From Ophiura sarsii (lineage: Eukaryota; Echinodermata; Ophiuroidea; Amphilepidida; Ophiuridae), in the NCBI GenBank assembly GCA_035610835.1, contig CM069443.1, forward strand, positions 87,728,690-87,792,689: DNA of 64,000 nucleotides, written 5' to 3'. Below the pieces are notes generated by a model that saw nothing but the letters and a program-made list of their open reading frames with translations, was not told the origin of the DNA and made no database searches. Positions 56,594 through 64,000 of the stretch are shown here, in pieces; positions within the stretch are counted from its first letter, which is position 1, and the number at the start of each line of letters is the position of its first letter. The position numbers and the translations under genes were made by a program.

Positions 56594-57128
56594 GGGATCA
56601 CGTCAAAACTCGACCGCCCGGCAACCGCCGGTTACCGCCGGTTCCGTTCGGTTCTCACAAAACGTGTCGTCTGTTATAATATACACACATAATGAGGTCA
56701 AATAGTAACACTCTGGTGAACACGACCGGTTGAAAGTGCCTCGTCACACATGTGAGCAATAACATCTTGAAGTAATGGGCTCTTTTAAGACTTAAAAGTC
56801 TCAGTTGAAAACTAGTACAATACAGCTATTGATTTTCGCTGGGGTTGGCTTTTTCAATCTGTTTATAGCTCAATTAACTTTTTAAAATCAATACCGAAAG
56901 TCTATGAATGTTTTTTTTTTATAGAACGATTATAGAGAGAGCTATTATGACCGCAAAGTAACAGATTGATAGTGTAAATTGGTCAGATTACAGCATTAAG
57001 TCAACCGGCGGTTGTTCAGTGTTGCATGCGCGAATATTCATATACCAGTAAAACATTTGACCTGAAAGAACCGGGCGGAACCGCCCGTAACCGGCGGTCA
57101 ACGGGCGGTCGAGTTTTGACGTCGCCCC
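56594..57128. mobile_element. 535-bp PIF/Harbinger-type miniature element
   Basis: GGGATCACGTCAAAACTCGA on the left faces, from the right, GGGGCGACGTCAAAACTCGA. Both continue CCGCCCG and ACCGCCGGTTAC. TTA lies on both sides (56591-56593, 57129-57131). No ORF. Confidence 0.85.
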
Positions 57129-57131
57129 TTA

Positions 57132-57465
57132 ATTGATTGGGGTCATCACGGTATCACTCGCGGTCTTTAGATGATCACCTGGGGGGTAATTAATTAATCA
57201 CTCGGGGTCAATAAACGATCCTTTTGGATCATTAAATGGTCATTTGGGGTCATAGAATGATCACCTGGGGTAATTAAGCGACCGTCCAGGTCATTATATG
57301 ATTGCTTGGGGTCATTACGATATCACCTAGGGTCATTCAATTACCAAATGGTGTGATGAAATGATCACTCAGGATCGCATTGGGTCATTATTAAACAGTC
57401 ACTTTGTGTCAATGGTCACCAAGGGATATCAAATTATCACTTGGATCGAGTCAATACATAATCGT
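57132..57465. repeat. GGGTCATTAAATGATCACCT array, part 1
   Basis: Degenerate ~24-bp units of the type TCACCTGGGGTAATTAA / GGTCATTAAATGATC. Similar units occur at 60805-60900 and 61965-62320, on the far side of the LINE, so the LINE probably inserted within or next to one larger array. Confidence 0.75.
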
Positions 57466-57532
57466 CGTCGTCGTTCTATGAATCATGGCTGATTTTTTTG
57501 TGACCCTATTGATGATGGAGCGCCATCGTTGT

Positions 57533-60500
57533 CTATTTTGTGACATGCGATGTGCAGAGATATAAGAGATAAAAATGTTGCTTCCTTAATGCCATCAGTC
57601 CAGCGGAATTTTGGTCTGCCACGTTTACGAGTTCCTTCGACAGCGCCTTGAGTTTTTCTAGGTTGTCACCTTCTCGTCTAGCAATGTGTCCAAAGAATTG
57701 CAATTTGTTGCGCATGATCTTATTACAAAGAGAAGTTTGGTCCTAATCAGGCTTCTGACAAATTCATTGGTCTTATGCTCTTTCCATGAATATTCCTAAC
57801 ATCTTGCGCCAACACCACATTTCAAAAGCTGATATTTTCTTTGAATCCGCAATTCCCACGGACCAGGTTTCAGCTCCATATGTTGCAACCGGAAAGATGA
57901 ATGCCTTCATAATGCGTACTTTTGTGGCCTTTGTGATTCCTCTATCCTTCTAAATGGTTGATAGCGCATTTGCTGATGTTTTAGCCATGGCCAGTCGCCT
58001 TTTTATCTCCCCGAGCTTCCACCATCTTAACGAATGAGTGATCCAAGGAAATTTAAGGTGTCAACACAATCTACTTTATTGTTATCGACTCACTTGTTGG
58101 TTGCTGTTATCTACACAGATCATGACTTTGGTCTTCTTAACATTCAGGAAGAGTCCAAACTTCTCACTGGTTGCTTTCACTCTGTATATTAGATTTTGAA
58201 GTTCGTCTCCAGTTCTCGCTATCAGCTGATCAGGGTGGTATCATCAGCATATTGGAGATTGGTAATTGTGCGACCTCCCACTGAAACTTGTCCTTCAAAT
58301 CCATCAAAAGCCTGCCTCATGATGTATCCTGCGTAAATGTTGAATAAGTAACAGGATACATCCTTGACGAACGCCTTGACCAATTGAGAACCACTCACAG
58401 TCGCCAATATCTGTTCTCACTGTAGCCTCTTGGTATTTGTAGAGGGATTTAATCAGCTTGGTGATGTGAGGGGAGAAACCCATTTCTAGCATTACATTCC
58501 ATAACTTCGAGTGTTGCACACAGTCAAATGCCTTGGAGTAGTCAATGAAGCATAGGTATAGAGGTTGCTGAAATTCCAGGTTCTTCTCCATCAGGTTCCT
58601 CAGATTGCCTATTTGATTCTTATGCCTCGCTCTTTCCTGAAACCGGTTCTGGTGGTAACTCATTCTCCAGATGTTGTCGGATCCTTTCTGCAATGATATG
58701 GAGTAGAACCTTGCTAGTATGGGAAATCAAGGCTATCGTGCAGTTGTTAGCACTCTCTCTGGTGTCCCCTTTCTTTGGAAGAGGGAGGAAGACTGTTTTC
58801 TTCCACCAGTCTGTTGGCCACTCTGTTGTTTTCCAAATCTTGGTGCATAGTCTGTGGATTACATCAATGCCTTCCTTATCACTTTCCTTTAGGAGTTCTG
58901 CAGGAATATTATCAGCTCCAGGCGATTTACCATTCTTTAATTTCTTCATAGCTTGGGCCACTTCACTCTTCAGAATATCAGGCTCAGACATGTCATTTTG
59001 ATGCGTGTTATCCTCAACTTGTATACCGTCTTGTGATGCATATAGCTTTTGGCAGTACTGTTTCCACCTGGCTTTTATTTCGTAATCCTCCATAAGAATT
59101 TTACTATGGAGTCTGGGAACCGGTTTCTTTGTCAGGAGTTTGATATTTGTGTACACATCCTTAGTGTTGTTGGCTGTACTGTCCTTTTTAACTACAGAAC
59201 AAATTTGGGTGGTGAAAGTTGTTTTGTTTTTTACGAAGTTGTTGTTGGACTTTCCTGTTAAGCTCCCGGTACTATTTCAGGTTGTTCTTATTTTCGAGAC
59301 CTTTAGTTTTGATCTTCCGACGTTGGTCTGCCAGATTAAACACTCGCTCTGTGATCCAGGGTTTCTTCTTACGCTTGCACTTGGGTATTGATTTGTGTGC
59401 TGTTTCCGTCACTCTATTTTTGATCTCCTGCCATAGCTCTTCGGGTGAGGACTCCTCTGGGTCAGTTTCGAACAGGGTCTGGAATTGGTTTTATATTTCC
59501 ACTCTGTATTGTTCACTGATCTGAGTCATATCAAGTCTGGCTGGCATACTTTAGCGTTTTATTCTTCTTAGCAGGGCTCAAATTACATCGCGGCCATTGC
59601 CGCGATGCCCTCGCATCTGGCCGCGATGCCCTCGGATCAGTAAAAAATTCACGGCCATAATGGCCGTGCCCTATTTTTAACAGAGGCCGTGTGTGCCCTC
59701 TTGGCTCCCGGTCGGGTGTTCCGATACTTAACTTTGATCAATTATTCCAAATATATACAACTAACATGTTTTACTCTATGATTAAATATGTATTCCATTC
59801 CTATCCCGACCATTTCCGAGAACATTTTAGCATGTAAACATGCCATAAAAAGGCATAGCAATGTAGCTATATCGGAACACAACACACCATGTAAACAACG
59901 TCGAATTCGACGCCATTGCCCCATCGCATGCAGGCAAACAAATCACTAAACTAGACATCCTTAGGTCACGGTGGTTTCCCAGATTTGCATTTATGGTATT
60001 AAAATATGTTGATTGACAAAAAAGACTGTCACGGTAATGTATTTATATATTAAAAGTCCTAGTGAGGTTTACATGTAAAATTAGGGTTTAAAAATAACGT
60101 AATCATAAAATGGCCTTGATGCCTTTGATTCAAATCTTGGTTTGGCCTTGGTGCCCCAGAACATGGCCTCGGTGCCCTTCGAAATGGTATATTCTTAAGG
60201 CCAAAGTGGCCGTGCCCCTAAAATGACGAAATTTGAGGCCTGCTTCTTAGTTTGAGCCTCATGCCGGATACAAGAAGTTGATGATCAGATCCGCAATCCG
60301 CCCCTGGATAGGTCTTCGCGTACATACACCTTGATTTCCATCGTTTCTTCACAAGAATGTAATCAATCTGATTTCTGGTTTTCTGATTAGGTGATGACCA
60401 CGTATAAAGTCTCCTTGGGTGTTGCTTGAAGAGGGTGTTCACGATCACAAACCCATTCTCATCACAGAAATCAACAAGACGTTCTCCTCGCTCATTTTGT

Positions 60501-60795
60501 TCACCAGATCGTTGTTTCCCATCACATTGTTATTGGTGCTTTTACCTCCAACTTTGGCATTTAGATCTCCTGTTATAACAAGGATGTCTCTTTTAGGGAT
60601 GTTATCTATGGTTTGTTGTAGATCGTCATAGAAGCCTTCAATATCATCCTCATCTGATGCAGAGGTAGTTGCGTACACTTTTATCATCGAAATGTTTGCT
60701 GGTTTACCTTGGAAGCGAAGTGGTATAATCCTCTCATTTACAGGATTATACCCAAGCACACATTTAGCAATTCGAGGGTTAGCAACAAATGCCAC
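57533..60795 (-). mobile_element. RTE-like LINE with endonuclease and reverse transcriptase, degenerate
   Basis: Read on the minus strand: endonuclease (60795-60260) with DILVITGDLNAKVGG, NQIDYILVKKRW and GADCGSDHQLL; a linker with KKPWITERVFNLADQRRK (about 59370-59320); RT (59156-58222) with KLKNGKSPGADNIPAELLKE, CFIDYSKAFDCVQHSKLW, GVRQGC and YADDTTLI (near 58240); and the C terminus RNKLQFFGHIARREGDNLEK (57715). The order and motifs fit RTE-type elements. Several frameshifts and stops break it, the N terminus of the endonuclease is missing, and a hAT element sits between endonuclease and linker. It is inactive. Confidence 0.85.
59572..60242. mobile_element. 671-bp hAT-type element inserted in the LINE
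   Basis: The left end is CAGGGCTCAAATTAC and the right end, inverted, is CAGGCCTCAAATTTC. A perfect 8-bp target duplication CTTCTTAG flanks it (59564-59571, 60243-60250). The interior repeats GGCCATTGCCGCGATGCCC and GGCCAAAGTGGCCGTGCCC words. No transposase. Confidence 0.92.
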
Positions 60796-60804
60796 TCCAT
60801 TAAA

Positions 60805-60905
60805 TAATCACTTGATGTCATTCAACCATCCCCGCGGTTATTAGATGACAGCTTGGGCGGCTTGAGTAATCAAATGATGGATTGGGGCCATTCAGATATG
60901 GCCAT
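60805..60905. repeat. GGGTCATT array, part 2
   Basis: Units such as ATCACTTGATGTCATTCAA and GGTTATTAGATGACAGCTTG are decayed members of the array at 57132-57465, directly past the truncated 5' end of the LINE. Confidence 0.5.
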
Positions 60906-61117
60906 GTGTTTTGAACTCACCACCCAAAAAGGGTGGTGGCGTTGCATTTTTGGTGACGAATCATCCATCTCTCTCTATTAACTCAACAACTAAATGTAGT
61001 AGAGCTATGGTTGAGGTGTCATGTGAAAGCCTATTTATCTAGCTACATTGCGTAAATAAATCAGGTATTTCTATAAGTGTTTGGCTGAGATATGATTGAT
61101 TATGTTGTGAAAGTCAG

Positions 61118-61155
61118 GGGTGGTGGCGGTGGCGGCGGCGGCGGTGGCGGCGGCG
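61118..61155. repeat. (GGC/GGT)n trinucleotide repeat
   Basis: GGTGGTGGCGGTGGCGGCGG-type run. It gives an Ala/Thr repeat in a minus-strand frame that is not otherwise gene-like. Confidence 0.85.
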
Positions 61156-61960
61156 CTGTGTGCAATCTCTATGGGGAATATAGAAAATGTTCCCAATTCT
61201 ACGTTCAATTTACTATAGCTCCTCATCCCTGTATGGTACAAACATGATTTTGCTCTCATTTTATAGATTGTTTTATATTCTATAAGATTCTGTTTCAACA
61301 AATGTGACAACTATTGTGCAACAATTGTAATCATGAATCGATTGCGTTGTCCTTGGCTTTTTCCCTATTCGCTACACAGTGAACTTGCCCTAATTCATCG
61401 GTTTTACATACATGACTATAACAAAAGAAATATTTAACCGATGATAGCAAAATTATACATTTTTGGAAAGCTCTTAAATAGGGGAATTCAAAAATGCCGT
61501 TTAAATCAGGATAGGGTGCATACCAAAAAAAATATACTTGTAAACTCTAATAAATATGAAATTTAAACGTTTGTGCTCATTTACTTCTCGATATAGTATA
61601 TTTCAACATGTTTACCATTAACAACTATTATGTTCTGATGGGTAATTGCATGAGGAACTTAAATATGCACAGTAAAATTATGATTGGGATAGGTATAAAA
61701 TTATTATTGAGCTTAAATCAAAATATGAAAAAAATCGATAAATTTTTAACATTCTTAATCACAACATGTTACCATCAGGTCTTATCTAAATTCCAATAGC
61801 ATATTTGGATTCCTTGTGAGATTACCGTTCAGAAAATATATACTTTTTATGGGGTAGAACAAATAGTTATTGCGATATGCTTATTCGAATCTCAGATGGT
61901 GTAAAATGTAAAAATCTGGACATGCAACGGTAAGGGTGGCGAGTTCAAAACACACGGCCA
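61156..61960. other. No gene seen
   Basis: AT-rich DNA. GAACTCACCACCC at 60914 and GGGTGGCGAGTTCAAAACAC at 61935 are inverse-like, so 60895-61970 could be one decayed inverted-repeat element (GGCCATGTGTTTTGAACTCA facing GAGTTCAAAACACACGGCCA). Confidence 0.4.
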
Positions 61961-61964
61961 TATC

Positions 61965-62325
61965 CCTTGATGTCATTAATGATCATTCAAGAATCATTAC
62001 ACGATCCCTTTGAGTCATTAAATGGTCATTTGGGGTCATAGGATGATCACCTCGGGTAATTAAGCGACCATTCGGGTCATTATTGCTTGGGGTCATCACC
62101 TAGGGTCATTAAATGATCACCTGGGGTAATGAAATGATCACTCAGGATCACTTGGGGTCATTAAACAATCCCTTTGTTAATGGTCACTTAGGTTTATTAC
62201 ATTATCACTTGGATCGAGTCAATAAATGGTCATGTAGGGTGTGTGTTAGATGACGGCTCGGGTCATTAAATGGTGAGTTGGGATCATTATATGATCACCC
62301 AGGGTTATTTAATGATTAACTTTTT
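61965..62325. repeat. GGGTCATTAAATGATCACCT array, part 3
   Basis: About fifteen degenerate units. TTGGGGTCATAGGATGATCA and ACCTCGGGTAATTAAGCGAC match 57245-57290 almost word for word, so parts 1 and 3 share a common longer period. Confidence 0.75.
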
Positions 62326-62639
62326 CGGCGACCATCTTGGACATTTTAAAATAATATTAAAACTATTACCATGATTACGTTTTATCATATTATAAATATA
62401 ATGAATGCTGTTTCATTAGCTATTACGGTATGTATAGTAGTATTTTTAAAATTCAAAACACCTGTTTTAGGTCATTTAAAATCAATTCTAACCATCTGGT
62501 GGCCATTTTAGAATGCGATAAATATTCAAAACTTGTACAGAGGTGAGTCGTTTATCTAAAAAAGCATTAGTTTAGCAGTTTAGAACATAGTATATGATGC
62601 AATACCGTATACGCTGTCATAAGGTATTTTTACAATTAG

Positions 62640-62830
62640 GGCGGCCATCTGGGCGGCCATCTTGGCGGCCATCTTGGTTTAAAGTATGTTAACAAAGTAA
62701 AAGTACTGGATATGAGTTATTAGTGAACTAATACATACATCCCATTGTTAAAAAGTATACTTGTATCATATATTTTGTTTGATATTATGTCTTTTATGAA
62801 ATTTGACCCCTTTGGCGGCCTTTTTGGACG
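62640..62830. repeat. GGCGGCCATCTTGG short repeats
   Basis: Three adjacent copies of GGCGGCCATCTTGG-like words at 62640-62678, with relatives GGCGACCATCTTGGACATTT (62328) and TTTGGCGGCCTTTTTGGACG (62810). No gene. Confidence 0.6.
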
Positions 62831-63593
62831 CTATTTCTGCTTATTTTAAGAGTCAAACACAGTCCATGGTTGAAATGTAATTTGTTGACAAAAATTAAGG
62901 GCTCTTAGAATAGTCTATAAGTATTCTATAGTACAATTAGCAGTAATAACGATTTGCTTAGCCCAGTCTAAAACAAATCGAGTTTACCACCTGCAGTTGC
63001 CAGTTTTTATGCTCCTGTATCGCTCACGTCGCGCCCATTTCTCTCTTGCCATTCCATTTATTGGCTGTTCCCTTTTTCTGTCGCGCTATCACGTTGTGTC
63101 ATTGGCGGAGTGATATGTTCAGCCATTCAGCTCACAGTGGCCGCTTTCTATTCCTTGGTCATTGCACCCCTGTTAATTTTTGACGGGCTGTTTGGTCCCC
63201 TTTTTTCATCATATGTCTCCAATCTTCCATCGTGGAAGGTCATCGTTTCTTCCAGTAAAGACTGATTAATTTAAATTTTCGCGCCATTCGTCCTTTGTTT
63301 TCTCTGAGACTAAAATTCGGCGCCGTATTTGCTGTGGTTCTTCAATTTCAAATCAAGTTTATGCCTATGGTAGGGCGTAAAATCACTGTTATTTGCTGTT
63401 CTTCTGCATCTAATATTCCTTTGGAGGACCTGTTATTATTATTTTGCCGTGGATTCAGGTTGTTTATTCGATCTGCATCATCATCTGAAAAACCTTTGTG
63501 CTTGAGTGTAACAGTAGCCTACTGTTCAGCTGAAACTGAAATATTACAATACTGTATTTGTAATCACAGATTGTAAAGTTAAACACGCTCAAC

Positions 63594-64000
63594 ATGGGTA
63601 GGAAAAGGGGCACAAAACGATCTGCTTCTACCGCCCGTCTAACTGTTGCTCCGAGAGAACCTCGTCAAACTCGCGCTCAAGCTAGCGCTATGAGGAATCT
63701 GGTAGGGAGGGTTACACAACCGGTAACAGCAGCAAGTAACCACGGTAACACGACCAGTGAACAACAACAGGCTGATAATTCTCGACCTTTATCGGTCGCC
63801 AATGGAGTTGTTGCAAGTGAATCTGTAAATGTAGCAGGTTTGAGTGCTCAGGTAGATGTTCCCGAGTTATCTGGCTATGCTTTGATGCGGGCTGCCGCAG
63901 GATTGGATCCGGTTCCAGTGGAACGTCAAGTGGGTTCGATACAGAACAATACTAACAATCTTCCGGCCGCAAGTGCCGTAAATCGCCTCGTCGAAAATGT
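63594..64000 (+). CDS. N-terminal part of an unidentified protein, open to the window edge
   Basis: An ATG in good context (AACATGG) opens a frame of 135 codons that is still open at base 64000. The start is very basic (MGRKRGTKRSASTARLTVAP), followed by a Gln/Asn/Ser/Ala-rich, apparently disordered region with SGYALMRAAAGLDPVPVERQ. Base composition is more balanced than in the flanking DNA, as expected for coding sequence. About 600 bp upstream the sequence changes from AT-rich to mixed with pyrimidine-rich tracts, possibly a promoter, 5'UTR or LTR. A gag-like ORF of a retroelement and the first exon of a cellular gene are both possible. No zinc knuckle or other domain is within view. Confidence 0.5.
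   Translation, partial: MGRKRGTKRSASTARLTVAPREPRQTRAQASAMRNLVGRVTQPVTAASNHGNTTSEQQQADNSRPLSVANGVVASESVNVAGLSAQVDVPELSGYALMRAAAGLDPVPVERQVGSIQNNTNNLPAASAVNRLVEN

Noticed and set aside
58693..59524. Plus-strand ORFs of 70-102 codons opposite the LINE
   Set aside because: Antisense shadows of the minus-strand reverse transcriptase region with no motif of their own.

Overview
The window is repeat-dense, AT-rich animal nuclear DNA with introns, many transposon remnants and one 100-base assembly gap (53155-53254). No bacterial or organellar features were seen. Many AGGCCT-containing words (taggcctat, gtaggcctac) and abundant short hAT, Harbinger and TA-type miniature elements suggest a marine invertebrate, probably an echinoderm or other non-chordate deuterostome. 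That placement is an impression, not a search result.

The most interesting content is a dispersed family of small secreted-peptide genes that I do not recognise by name. Locus A (+, 10.77-13.46 kb) and locus B (-, 25.84-16.65 kb) look complete. Locus C (+, 33.87-35.79 kb) has a promoter, a 5'UTR exon and a signal-peptide exon, but is then truncated. Locus D (+, 42.86-43.51 kb) has the propeptide and mature-peptide exons but no signal-peptide exon. The shared plan in A and B is: an untranslated first exon (found for B and C); an intron ending 8 nt before the ATG (A, B, C); an exon with a signal peptide, an acidic spacer and Lys-Arg sites; a phase-1 intron directly before the first cysteine codon pair; a 93-nt exon (A, B, D) encoding a strongly basic four-cysteine peptide with spacing C-x7-C-x2-C-x15-C; another phase-1 intron; and a very short terminal exon. 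An acidic propeptide, dibasic processing and a cationic disulfide peptide fit either a neuropeptide/hormone or an antimicrobial peptide. The sequence alone does not decide.

Almost everything else is mobile or tandem DNA. 0-9 kb: a 46-bp satellite array, LINE scraps, a ~125-bp repeat and a 21-bp array. 11-19 kb: TA-, ATA- and TTAA-flanked miniature elements and a 0.9-kb foldback, several inside introns of A and B. 26.5-28.5 kb: a foldback, the same 46-bp satellite in opposite orientation and a 16-bp array. 30-33 kb: two tandem 1.6-kb elements flanked by TTAA. 34.8, 45.4 and 52.7 kb: one hAT miniature family. 37-39 kb: a broken DDE-transposase-like gene with zinc-binding motifs. 43.6-48.8 kb: more miniature elements, including a Harbinger-type copy nested in another. 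48.8 and 50.8 kb: two inverted 16-bp arrays. 51.9-52.5 kb: a ~150-bp repeat rich in AGGTCA direct repeats. 54.6-56.0 kb: a LINE tail. 57.5-60.8 kb: a minus-strand endonuclease/RT LINE split by a hAT element. 63.59 kb to the end: a long open reading frame running off the window, a possible gag-like or cellular N terminus.
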